Shown: positions 31,741 to 40,181 of the stretch, in pieces | How the letters are laid out: every line of letters starts with the position of its first letter | Numbering within the stretch: the stretch's first letter is position 1 | Assembly (NCBI RefSeq): GCF_947087965.1 | Contig: NZ_CAMUES010000003.1 | Location: 209,201-273,200 of the forward strand | Direction of reading: 5' to 3' | From: an uncultured Mobiluncus sp. | GTDB taxonomy: Bacteria; Actinomycetota; Actinomycetes; Actinomycetales; Actinomycetaceae | DNA: 64,000 bases | Program-made: the position numbers and the translations under genes | Notes under the pieces: generated by a model | The model's database searches: none | Told to the model about the DNA's origin: nothing | The model's input: only the letters and a program-made list of their open reading frames with translations

Positions 31741-33396
31741 GTGCAAATCAAGCAAACAATGACCGCGGGGGTCGCGCTGGCAACGCTGGTGGCGCTCGCC
31801 GCCACCGGACTGGTGGCGTGTTCCAGCCCCGCGACCTCAAACCAAAGCCTGAATAAACCGGGGACCTCAACCGATACCCTCATCAACGCGGCGGCGACCG
31901 AGCCGGAGCGATCCTTGATTCCGGCCGATTCCTCCTATTCCTCAGGAGCCACGTTCACCACCCTGCTATTTTCCGGCTTGTCCTATCTGAACCCGGACGG
32001 AACCATTGCAAACGAGCTGGCCACCGCGGTGGTGCCGAACCCGGACTGCACGGAGTACGATATCCAGATTCGCTCGGGCGAAGTGTTTTCCGACGGCACC
32101 AAGCTGAAAGCCGACAATTTCATCCGGGCTTGGAACGACGCCGCCAAAGCCTCGAATCGGCGCCGGAAAGCGGGGCTGTTTGAGCCTATCGAGGGCTTTT
32201 CCGCCACGGCGAACCAAGACTTGACCGGCCTGCAGCGCCTGAGCGACACGCATTTCAAAGTCCACCTGACCCAGCCGACCTGCGATTTTCCGATGCGTTT
32301 GACCGACCCGGCGTTTGTGCCGCTGCCGGATTCCGCATTTGACGCGGCGGGCAACGTGACATCGGGATTCGGGGAAAACCCTTACGGCTACGGGCCATAT
32401 ATGCTGGCGCGGGAGGGCGCTTGGGAACACGGCATTCAGCTGACTTTGGTGCCGAACGCGCGCTATCACGGGCCGCGCCAGGCCCAGAATGCCGGACTGG
32501 CTTTCAAGTTCTACCACGACCCGGACCAAGCCTACGAGGACCTGACCAGCGGCGCTTTGGACATTGACGAGGAACTGCCCGACAGCGCAAAAGACAGCTT
32601 CACCGAACAGCTCGGCGACCGCACCCTCACCGTGTCCTCGGCGCACGTGAAGTTCCTGGCCATCCCCTCCAGTGGGCATTTCGCCCTAAACACCGACGAA
32701 GGCCGGTTGCGCCGCGCCGCCGTGTCCCAAGCCATCAACCGTGAGGACATCGTCAAACGTTTCTTTAACGGCACCAGGCAGGTCGCCACCGATTTCGTGA
32801 CCCCCACCATTGCCGGTCACACCGTGAAACTGCCCGGCAACGAGGTGCTGACCTACCGGCCTGATGTCGCCCGCAGCTTGTGGGATCAGGCGAACCAGAT
32901 TTCTCCCTGGACAGCGGGAGACACCTTTACCATCGCCCGGCCCGATAACGGGTTGAATGCCTGGATTGATGTCGCTTTGGGGACCATCGGCGCGACTTTG
33001 GGGATTCACACTGCGGGCAAGTCATACCTCGATCAACGCGCCATAGATATGGCCGTGACCCGCGGCGATATCGACTCGGCTTTCCTGGTGGACTGGCAGT
33101 CACCCTATCCGGGGATGCATTCCTACCTGCAGCCGTGCTTTGCCACCGGGGGGTATGCCAACAATGTCGGGTATTCCTCACCGGATTTTGACGCGGTTTT
33201 GAATCACGCGCGCGGCGTGAGTGAGGACGCGGCGGCTAACCGGGAATATCAACGCGCCGAGGCGATATTGCTGCGTGACCTGCCGGTTTTGCCGCTGTGG
33301 CACGCGAAGTCCCTGATTGGCTGGTCCCCGCAGGTCAAAGACGTGGAGCCGAATTGGCGGGGCAGTGTGCAGTATTGGAAAGTTGCTCAGAACTAA
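31741..33396 (+). CDS. ABC transporter substrate-binding lipoprotein, oligopeptide type
   Basis: This is an OppA/DppA-type family 5 binding protein of 551 residues. The N-terminus is a lipoprotein signal: a charged start, a hydrophobic stretch and the lipobox LVAC, with Cys near residue 27, so it is anchored outside the membrane. Family features: TTLLFSGLSYLNPDG, YDIQIRSGEVFSDGTKL, NPYGYGPYML, and the late AEAILLRDLPVLPLWH. The GTG start has AGGGGAGG 4-5 nt upstream. No permease or ATPase genes are adjacent, so it must share a transporter encoded elsewhere. Confidence 0.9.
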   Translation: MQIKQTMTAGVALATLVALAATGLVACSSPATSNQSLNKPGTSTDTLINAAATEPERSLIPADSSYSSGATFTTLLFSGLSYLNPDGTIANELATAVVPNPDCTEYDIQIRSGEVFSDGTKLKADNFIRAWNDAAKASNRRRKAGLFEPIEGFSATANQDLTGLQRLSDTHFKVHLTQPTCDFPMRLTDPAFVPLPDSAFDAAGNVTSGFGENPYGYGPYMLAREGAWEHGIQLTLVPNARYHGPRQAQNAGLAFKFYHDPDQAYEDLTSGALDIDEELPDSAKDSFTEQLGDRTLTVSSAHVKFLAIPSSGHFALNTDEGRLRRAAVSQAINREDIVKRFFNGTRQVATDFVTPTIAGHTVKLPGNEVLTYRPDVARSLWDQANQISPWTAGDTFTIARPDNGLNAWIDVALGTIGATLGIHTAGKSYLDQRAIDMAVTRGDIDSAFLVDWQSPYPGMHSYLQPCFATGGYANNVGYSSPDFDAVLNHARGVSEDAAANREYQRAEAILLRDLPVLPLWHAKSLIGWSPQVKDVEPNWRGSVQYWKVAQN

Positions 33397-33498
33397 GCGC
33401 TGGAGTCGAGCTGAAAGGTGTCAAACAAGTGGCATAATCTTAGGCCAGGGGATAGACTAAAAGCTGACTAATCGTGACTTCAAGGAGGGACTCGGGCT

Positions 33499-33720
33499 AT
33501 GGGCCGTGGCCGCCAGAAAGCTAAGCAGCAAAAGGTCGCACGCCGACTGAAATATGAGAGTCCGGAAATGGATCTCGAGGCGCTGCAGCGGGAACTATCA
33601 GGTAAGTCCGGTGAGGATTCGTGGGACGATGATCCCTACGCCAAATATGCTGAGCCCGATTACGACAAGTGGGCTGATTACGCTGATGATGACCAGGATG
33701 ATGGCGGGGACGCCGCGTGA
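33499..33720 (+). CDS. DUF3073 family protein
   Basis: The 73-residue protein starts MGRGRQKAKQQKVARRLKY and ends in an acidic Asp-rich tail, which matches the actinobacterial DUF3073 family. Its function is unknown. AAGGAGG lies 10 nt upstream. The stop overlaps the purF GTG, and the family is commonly found beside purF/purM in this phylum. Confidence 0.88.
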   Translation: MGRGRQKAKQQKVARRLKYESPEMDLEALQRELSGKSGEDSWDDDPYAKYAEPDYDKWADYADDDQDDGGDAA

Positions 33721-35426
33721 AGCCGGGGTTGCCCATCTTCGGTAATGCTGCAATGACCTGTTCCGCTGACTTGGCTCAATGCGACTCTGACGATAAACCG
33801 CACGATGAGTGCGGTGTTTTTGGTGTCTGGGCACCGGGCGAGGACGTGGCCCGCCTGACCTATTTCGGCATTTACGCCCTGCAGCATCGCGGTCAGGAAT
33901 CCGCTGGTATCGCCGCTTCGGACGGGTCCAAGATTTTGGTTTACAAGGACATGGGATTGGTTTCTCAGGTGTTCAAAGACCGGGACTTGGCTTCCCTGCA
34001 AGGTCACCTCGCGTTGGGTCACGTTCGCTATTCGACTGCCGGGATGTCCTCTTGGCAAAACGCCCAGCCCACGCTGGGGCCCACTGCTTTCGGCACTCTC
34101 GCGATGGCGCACAACGGGAACCTGGTGAACACGCGGGGTCTGCTGGAAGAGCTGTTGCCCGCGGAAGGGAAACCGGCCGGGAAACCCGCCGCCGTTGACC
34201 CCGCCGGAAAACCTGCCGCCGACACGGCAACCGCCCGCACCGGCCTTGTGAACGCCTCCGAAACACCCGCCACCGGAAAACCCGCCACCCGCCCTTTTGC
34301 GTCCCGAAAAATGGAGGAATCGGCTGCCCAAACCGTCGCTGACGTGAAAGAGCAAAAGGCTCACGGCCTGCAGGATTCCTCGTCAGACACGATGCTGCTG
34401 ATGAAGCTCATTGAGTCCGTGTCCACCCAGGCCGTTTCGATTGGGGGCGAGCCGCCGCTGCTGAGCGTCATGCGGGAAATCCTGCCGAAGCTGGACGGTG
34501 CGTATTCCCTGGCGTTCATTGACGAAACTACGCTGTACGCGGCGCGCGATCCGCAGGGGATTCGGCCCCTGGTCATGGGACGGCTGTCAAACGGGTGGGT
34601 GGTCGCCTCCGAAACCGCCGCGCTGGACATCGTTGGCGCCTCTTTCGTGCGTGAAATCGCGCCCGGCGAGCTAATTGCTATCAACGAAAACGGGGTACAT
34701 TCTGAGACTTTTGCCCCGGCTCGGCCCGCGGGCTGCGTGTTTGAATACGTGTACTTGGCCCGCCCGGACACCACGATTGCGCAGCGTTCCATCGCCGCCG
34801 CGCGCCGCTCGATGGGGGCCGCCCTGGCTCGCGAACATCCGGTCGAGGCCGACCTGGTCATGGCGACTCCGGATTCCGGCACGCCGGCCGCCATAGGCTA
34901 CGCCGAGGAATCCGGGATTCCCTTCGGGCAAGGCCTGGTGAAAAACGCCTACGTGGGCCGGACTTTCATCCAGCCGACCCAAGCCATGCGCCAGATGGGC
35001 ATTCGCCTGAAACTCAACCCGCTGCGTTCCGTCATTGAAGGCAAACGCCTGATTGTGGTCGATGATTCCATCGTCCGGGGCAACACCCAACGGGCCGTCA
35101 TCCAGATGCTGCGCGCGGCTGGCGCCGCCGAGGTGCACGTGCGGATTTCCAGCCCGCCGGTCATGTGGCCGTGCTACTACGGGATTGATTTCGCCACCCG
35201 CGCCGAGCTCATCGCCACCGGCATGGATATTCCCGAAATTTGCCGTTCTATCGGGGCGGATACCTTGGGCTACCTGTCTTACGAGTCCATGGTCGAGGCT
35301 ACCGGCCAGCCCGAAAATGAGCTGTGCACCGCGTGCTTCTCCGGGCGTTACCCCACCCGTTTGGCGGACCTGGAGACCGCGGGAGCTCTCCCGCTGGGAT
35401 TGACCTACTGCGGGGGAAAGGAGTGA
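33717..35426 (+). CDS. purF: Amidophosphoribosyltransferase with a GKPA-rich insertion
   Basis: PurF makes phosphoribosylamine from PRPP and glutamine, the first committed purine step. It has 569 residues. The mature N-terminal Cys is in DECGVFGVWAPGED (about residue 29); the preceding residues are a propeptide. The phosphoribosyltransferase domain has the PRPP loop VVDDSIVRGNTQ. An insertion of about 70 residues (GKPAGKPAAVDPAGKPAADT and onward) interrupts the glutaminase domain between LVNTRGLLEELL and SSSDTMLLMKL. The GTG at 33717 overlaps the DUF3073 stop; ATG 33753 would also keep the catalytic Cys. The purM start follows 5 nt after the stop. Confidence 0.94.
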   Translation: MKPGLPIFGNAAMTCSADLAQCDSDDKPHDECGVFGVWAPGEDVARLTYFGIYALQHRGQESAGIAASDGSKILVYKDMGLVSQVFKDRDLASLQGHLALGHVRYSTAGMSSWQNAQPTLGPTAFGTLAMAHNGNLVNTRGLLEELLPAEGKPAGKPAAVDPAGKPAADTATARTGLVNASETPATGKPATRPFASRKMEESAAQTVADVKEQKAHGLQDSSSDTMLLMKLIESVSTQAVSIGGEPPLLSVMREILPKLDGAYSLAFIDETTLYAARDPQGIRPLVMGRLSNGWVVASETAALDIVGASFVREIAPGELIAINENGVHSETFAPARPAGCVFEYVYLARPDTTIAQRSIAAARRSMGAALAREHPVEADLVMATPDSGTPAAIGYAEESGIPFGQGLVKNAYVGRTFIQPTQAMRQMGIRLKLNPLRSVIEGKRLIVVDDSIVRGNTQRAVIQMLRAAGAAEVHVRISSPPVMWPCYYGIDFATRAELIATGMDIPEICRSIGADTLGYLSYESMVEATGQPENELCTACFSGRYPTRLADLETAGALPLGLTYCGGKE

Positions 35427-35431
35427 CCGGC

Positions 35432-36721
35432 ATGAATACTGACTTGAGTTCAGAAGCGAATTCTGGCGGGTTTTCCGGGGAAGTTTCAGGCAAGCATCGG
35501 GCCGATATTCCGGCCGAAAGTGCCGCCAGCTCGGCTAACGCCTACGCGCGCGCCGGAGTGGACACCCAGGCTGGCGACCGGGCGGTGGAGCTGATGAAAA
35601 CTGCGGTGCAAGCCACCCAAGGGCCGGAAGTTTTGGGCGGCACCGGCGGGTTTGCGGGCCTCTATGATGCCACGGCCGCGGGGATGACTGCCATGCGCCG
35701 CCCGCTGTTGGCAACGTCTACGGACGGGGTCGGCACCAAGATTGAGCTGGCCAAAGCCCTGGGGATTTATGACACTATCGGTCAAGACCTGGTGGGAATG
35801 GTCGTTGACGACCTCACCCCGGCGGGGGTGCGGCCCTTGTTCATGACCGATTACATTGCCTGTGGCCGGGTCGTCCCCCAGATGATTGCGGCCGTGGTCG
35901 AAGGCATCGCCCGGGCTTGTCAGGCGGTGGATTGCGCGCTGGTGGCGGGCGAGACGGCCGAACATCCTGGAGTGCTGGGAGTCGAGGATTTTGATGTGGC
36001 CGGGGCGGCGACCGGGGTCGTGGATGCGCCTCGATTGCTCGGACCCCAGCGGGTTTGTGCCGGAGACCTGGTGGTGGGTTTTGCTTCCAGCGGTTTGCAT
36101 TCCAACGGGTATTCCCTGGTGCGCCGGATCGTGGCTGATGCGGGGGTGGATTGGCATTCCTCGATTCCCCAGTCTTACGGGGTGACGGCTACCAGCGGCT
36201 CGCCGTTTGCTGAAGCTGCTGAGTATTCTGTGGGTCTGGCATGCCTGGAACCGACCCGACTGTATTCCCAGCTGTGTTTGGAACTGGAGAATTCGGGCTG
36301 GCTCGCCGCCCGTGAGGCTGGTGATTTTGCCGGGGAGCTGGATGGAAACCGGGTTCACGCGTTTGCTCACGTGACCGGAGGCGGTTTAGCCGCGAATCTG
36401 TGCCGGGTTATTCCCGCCGGCCTGCACGCGGTCGTGGATCGTTCAACTTGGCAAGTGCCGGGGATTTTCCGCTACCTGATGGATTTGGGTGGGGTGGACG
36501 TGACCAGTGCCGAGGACACCTGGAACCTCGGCGTGGGTATGGCGGCTATCGTGCATCCTGATTTCGTGCCCGCCACCATCATGGCGGCACAGGTAGCCGG
36601 CATGGAGGCTTTTATCATGGGACGCGTCAGTGACGGTGTTCCCGCAGGTGAGCGCCAGATTTCGGGGACTAAAGGGGTCGCCGGAGGAACTGTAGCCATG
36701 CTCGGTGAATACCGGTTTTAA
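35432..36721 (+). CDS. purM: Phosphoribosylformylglycinamidine cyclo-ligase (AIR synthetase)
   Basis: PurM closes the imidazole ring, turning FGAM into AIR. The start at ATG 35432 has AAAGGAG 8 nt upstream, giving 429 residues against about 350 in the family. The extra length is a Ser/Ala-rich N-terminus and small loops. Seen: AYARAGVDTQAGDRAVELMK, STDGVGTKIELAKALG, DDLTPAGVRPLFMTDYIACG, SGLHSNGYSLVRRI, and AHVTGGGLAANLCRVIP. It forms an operon with DUF3073 and purF. Confidence 0.95.
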   Translation: MNTDLSSEANSGGFSGEVSGKHRADIPAESAASSANAYARAGVDTQAGDRAVELMKTAVQATQGPEVLGGTGGFAGLYDATAAGMTAMRRPLLATSTDGVGTKIELAKALGIYDTIGQDLVGMVVDDLTPAGVRPLFMTDYIACGRVVPQMIAAVVEGIARACQAVDCALVAGETAEHPGVLGVEDFDVAGAATGVVDAPRLLGPQRVCAGDLVVGFASSGLHSNGYSLVRRIVADAGVDWHSSIPQSYGVTATSGSPFAEAAEYSVGLACLEPTRLYSQLCLELENSGWLAAREAGDFAGELDGNRVHAFAHVTGGGLAANLCRVIPAGLHAVVDRSTWQVPGIFRYLMDLGGVDVTSAEDTWNLGVGMAAIVHPDFVPATIMAAQVAGMEAFIMGRVSDGVPAGERQISGTKGVAGGTVAMLGEYRF

Positions 36722-36746
36722 GCCCGGGCTACTGTGGGTAGCGTGA

Positions 36747-36812
36747 CTATAGGGGGAGAATAGCCCGATTGCTGCCATTATTGGCAGCTACCCGGCTATT
36801 CTCCCCCTATAG
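36747..36812. repeat. 23-bp-arm palindrome, copy 3, with extended arms
   Basis: The core arms are 36755-36777 and 36782-36804 around loop TTAT, with two substitutions in the left arm. Here the stem extends outward through CTATAGGGG/CCCCTATAG, giving about 31 bp. It lies between convergent purM and the minus-strand DUF3618 gene and probably stops transcription both ways. Confidence 0.85.
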
Positions 36813-36827
36813 GGACAAAAAATCTGT

Positions 36828-37127
36828 TTACCGGTGGCGACGGCGCAGCTTTGCCAGCACCAACACGCCAGCCACGACCCCCGCCGCGATGCCCAGTTTC
36901 TTTTGCGAATCCACGTCGCCCTCTACCGCATCAGTAAAGGTCGACTTGGCAAGCTGTGCAAAATCCTGGGCTTTGGCCTTGGCTTCTTTGACCTGATTGG
37001 CCGGACGAAGCCGATTCACCAGCTGGTCTACGGTCTGACCCATGTCGGAGCGGGCGGCTTCAATCTGACGCTCGATTTCCTCCGGGCTGCCGGTAAACTC
37101 TGTTTTCTCCGCGTCGTTTTCGCTCAT
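36828..37127 (-). CDS. DUF3618 family protein
   Basis: The 99-residue protein has an N-terminal coiled region typical of DUF3618 (SPEEIERQIEAARSDMGQTV, DQLVNRLRP), and a C-terminal hydrophobic helix (LGIAAGVVAGVLVLAKL) followed by basic RRRHR. It is probably a small membrane-associated envelope protein. It overlaps the upstream Holin-X gene by four bases, a common actinobacterial pairing. Confidence 0.85.
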   Translation of the reverse strand: MSENDAEKTEFTGSPEEIERQIEAARSDMGQTVDQLVNRLRPANQVKEAKAKAQDFAQLAKSTFTDAVEGDVDSQKKLGIAAGVVAGVLVLAKLRRRHR

Positions 37128-37543
37128 TTTTCCGCTCCTAAATCCGGGCGCTTGATGGCGGCCTTCAGGGTTTCTACGTCCTTCTTGACGTGCTTTTGAG
37201 GTTCGGGGATGTTGTCTTTAGCGCGTTTTGCTGCGGATAGCCCAATCAGGGCCAAAATCACCGTCAGTACCAGCAAAACCGCCGCGGTGAGCAAAGCGCC
37301 CCACGCAGCTAAACCGGTCAGTGCCGTAAACCCATAGAACATAGCTTTGATCAAATAACCGAGCATGAACAGGGCAAACACACCGGCACCGGCCAACAAT
37401 CCCGCTGCCAAACCGAACCGGGACCCGGCTGCTTTGGCTTGGGCTTTCATCAACGCGACCTCAGCCCTGAACAGGTCAGAAACCTGGGTGGAAAATCGCG
37501 CAAACAGCGCCCCCAGCGATAATTTCGGTTCATCTATAGCCAT
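37124..37543 (-). CDS. Putative Actinobacterial Holin-X (phage-holin-family) membrane protein
   Basis: The 139-residue protein has an N-terminal amphipathic segment (LFARFSTQVSDLFRAEVALM), and two strongly hydrophobic membrane segments (AAGLLAGAGVFALFMLGYLI and WGALLTAAVLLVLTVILALI). A charged C-terminal helix follows. This is the layout of the Holin-X family, which sits beside DUF3618 in many actinobacteria and is not evidence of a prophage. It probably has a role in envelope or stress biology; no function is established. Confidence 0.8.
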   Translation of the reverse strand: MAIDEPKLSLGALFARFSTQVSDLFRAEVALMKAQAKAAGSRFGLAAGLLAGAGVFALFMLGYLIKAMFYGFTALTGLAAWGALLTAAVLLVLTVILALIGLSAAKRAKDNIPEPQKHVKKDVETLKAAIKRPDLGAEK

Positions 37544-37602
37544 CAGGGCCTCCTCGTTGACGTCACTTAAGACCTAGTTTACTATTTTCACAAAAACTGC
37601 GT

Positions 37603-40176
37603 TTAGGAAGCCAGAGTCGCCATCAGCGCCGGGGTCCGCACAGTCTTGCGAACCGGCCACGATGCCGCCAAAACCGCCAAAATGACAGCTGCTGCAATGA
37701 AACCAAGCTGGCCCAGCACCGGAATTCCCCACGCGCTCAGCCCAAAGTCACGCAGCATCCACCGCCACAGCATTCCGATGACCAGTCCGGAAATCCATCC
37801 CAGCCCCGCACCCAGCAATGCCAGGAAAAATGCTTCCCAACGCAGCGAAGCCCGCACTTCCCGCGGGGTTAGCCCCAGAACCCGCAGCAGGGCGAAAATT
37901 TGCCGCCGTTCTATCATCGCCAGCGCCAAAGTATTCACAATCCCCAGAATGGCGATGACGATGGACAGCCCGAGTAGCGCGTACATCAGCCACAACACTT
38001 GCGTGGTGGGTTGCGACAGGGCGTGAGACAACTCAACCGGGGTATAGGCCCGGTAGACATAGAACTGATTCAGACTGTGCTGTATCTGGTTTTGAATCTC
38101 ACGGATTTCAGACGGGGCGGCCGCGGCGTTTTTGCTCTTTAGGTTCACGAAAATGTACTGGAAAGCGAGGGATTCAGGGGCTGCCGCCTGGCGCAGATAC
38201 TGCGGATCGAGGAAAATCGCCGCGTCCAGCAGGGTGGAATGCACTATCCCGGCGACTTTGGTGGAATAAATCCCGCGGGGACCCGTCACCGTAATCGCAT
38301 CCCCCACTTTCCACCCTTCCCGGGCGGCATCACGGGCGTTCACCAGGGCTCGGCCGTTCGCCAAGCCTTTTACGTCACCAGTCTTAACCTGCAGGGAGAC
38401 CAAGTTTTTGGCTTGGTCCGCGGTGATGCCGGCGACGGTAAGGGACCGCGTGGGATCCTGGTCGAGGCGCACCAGCATCGGGGCGCTAAAGATGCCGGCG
38501 TCTGCGGAGCGTACCCTATCAACTTTTCGCAGCGCCGCGACGGCTTTCTCCACGTTCGTGGAAGGCTGCAGTGAGGCCACGACCAGGTCAGATTGAACTT
38601 CCTGGGTCACCCCGGACTGCAGGGACTTGCGGGCGGAATCAGCCAGGATTCCGCCGGTGGTGGCGATGGCTATGCCAAGGACCAGGGCGGCGGCTCCCAG
38701 GGAGGTGCGGCGCGGGTAGCGGCGCAGGTTGCGCAGCGCCAACAGCGCCGGTAAGCGCTGCCCGCGCCTAAAGAAGGCGGAAAAAAACCACAGGAAGGGT
38801 CGCAGCAAGACCGGGGTCAGACACAGCACACCGGACAATCCCAACAGTGTTGCCGCCATGCCCAGCACTGCCGCCTGCGTCCCCACTTCTGAGCCAGACG
38901 CTTCCAGTAATGCCACCGCGCCGAGGCCAATGGCCACGACCAGGACTAACAGCCCGAAAATCGTGACTCCGCGCCGGCGTCCTTCCGGGACGGGAGCGCT
39001 GGCAGCCAAAGCATCCAGCGGTGTCATGCGTCCGGCTCGCCAAGCCGGAATGAAACAGGCCACCACGGTAATGAAAACCCCCAGCGCCACTATCGCCAGG
39101 GCCCTCCAGAGCCCCAACGGCACACCGGAAGTGAACACCCACCCTTGTGCAGTGAGAACCTGGCGGATTCCCACCACCAGGGCCAGCCCCACTCCTTCGC
39201 CCAAAACGGATCCAATCAGCCCAATCAGCAGGGCTTCGCCAACCACCAGCATCCGCAGCGCGTGCGGGGTGTACCCGGCAGTGCGCAGCATTCCGAGCAT
39301 TCGATAGCGGGAGGCGACCAGAATCCCAAAAGTGTTGGCAATCAGGAAAGCGCCCGCCAGCAGCGCCAGCGCCACAAACGCCAGGGCCAGCAGGTTCACC
39401 AGACTGACCGTGCGAGCCACCGCCGCGGACTGTTGGGCGCGCAGCGCGGCCCCCGTCAGGATGACAGCATCAGGACCGACCGCGTCTTGGACGCGTTCCT
39501 TGACATTGTCCGGGTCAGCCGCGGGTGCCACGTGGATGCCGATGAGCTTGATTTTGCCGGTGGGAGAAAACCAGGTTTTTGCGTCCTTACCGTCCACAAA
39601 AGCCAAGGTGGCGGTGCCGAGCGGGGCTTTGAACTGGGCTAGGCCCACGACTTTCAGCCGGTGGGTGGTGCTGCCCCAAATCAGGGTGGCGGTTTGGCCG
39701 GTTTTCAGTCCGGCACGCCGGGCCGTACTGAGTTCCAGCATGACCTCTTTCGGTCCTTGCGGCAGGCGTCCCGAGGCGACTTCCGGTCCGGGAGGATAGG
39801 GAAAAGCGCCGCGCACCAGGGTCGGGGTGAGCCCGATTGAGACGGGGTGTTTCGCCTGGTCCAGCAGGACTGCCTGGCCTTCATATTGGGGGACCGCGTG
39901 GGCGACCCCGTCGGCCGCTTTGATAATTGGCACAAGTTCGTCGCTGACGCTGCCGCGTGCCGCCAAGTCTGGCGTGGCGGCGTCTTTCGCGGGTGGTGCC
40001 ACGGCATAGAGATCCCCGGAGAGCGCCGCCGTCACGGAGGACTTGGCCGCGTCAGTCATCAGGTCGGTTATCCCCAAAGTGGCGGTCAGGAACGTTACGC
40101 CCAGCACTACGGCAAACACGGTAGGTAAAAAGCGGGAGCCGCGGCGGGTCATTTCGCGCCAAATGAGTTTCCACAT
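37603..40176 (-). CDS. ABC transporter permease, FtsX/MacB type, two FtsX domains
   Basis: The 857-residue permease has a single N-terminal membrane helix (FLPTVFAVVLGVTFLTATLG), a MacB-type extracytoplasmic domain, a first FtsX domain (about 265-400), a central membrane pair, a second extracytoplasmic domain, and a C-terminal FtsX domain (about 735-850). Such exporters move lipoproteins, lipids or peptides, or drive mechanical work at the envelope. It lies 5 nt after its ATPase, so the two form one transporter. The substrate cannot be read from the sequence. Confidence 0.9.
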   Translation of the reverse strand: MWKLIWREMTRRGSRFLPTVFAVVLGVTFLTATLGITDLMTDAAKSSVTAALSGDLYAVAPPAKDAATPDLAARGSVSDELVPIIKAADGVAHAVPQYEGQAVLLDQAKHPVSIGLTPTLVRGAFPYPPGPEVASGRLPQGPKEVMLELSTARRAGLKTGQTATLIWGSTTHRLKVVGLAQFKAPLGTATLAFVDGKDAKTWFSPTGKIKLIGIHVAPAADPDNVKERVQDAVGPDAVILTGAALRAQQSAAVARTVSLVNLLALAFVALALLAGAFLIANTFGILVASRYRMLGMLRTAGYTPHALRMLVVGEALLIGLIGSVLGEGVGLALVVGIRQVLTAQGWVFTSGVPLGLWRALAIVALGVFITVVACFIPAWRAGRMTPLDALAASAPVPEGRRRGVTIFGLLVLVVAIGLGAVALLEASGSEVGTQAAVLGMAATLLGLSGVLCLTPVLLRPFLWFFSAFFRRGQRLPALLALRNLRRYPRRTSLGAAALVLGIAIATTGGILADSARKSLQSGVTQEVQSDLVVASLQPSTNVEKAVAALRKVDRVRSADAGIFSAPMLVRLDQDPTRSLTVAGITADQAKNLVSLQVKTGDVKGLANGRALVNARDAAREGWKVGDAITVTGPRGIYSTKVAGIVHSTLLDAAIFLDPQYLRQAAAPESLAFQYIFVNLKSKNAAAAPSEIREIQNQIQHSLNQFYVYRAYTPVELSHALSQPTTQVLWLMYALLGLSIVIAILGIVNTLALAMIERRQIFALLRVLGLTPREVRASLRWEAFFLALLGAGLGWISGLVIGMLWRWMLRDFGLSAWGIPVLGQLGFIAAAVILAVLAASWPVRKTVRTPALMATLAS

Positions 40177-40181
40177 GGCGT

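Noticed and set aside
37124..37543. Phage-holin-family gene as a sign of a prophage
   Set aside because: It belongs to the actinobacterial Holin-X type paired with DUF3618. No integrase, capsid, terminase or lysin gene is nearby.
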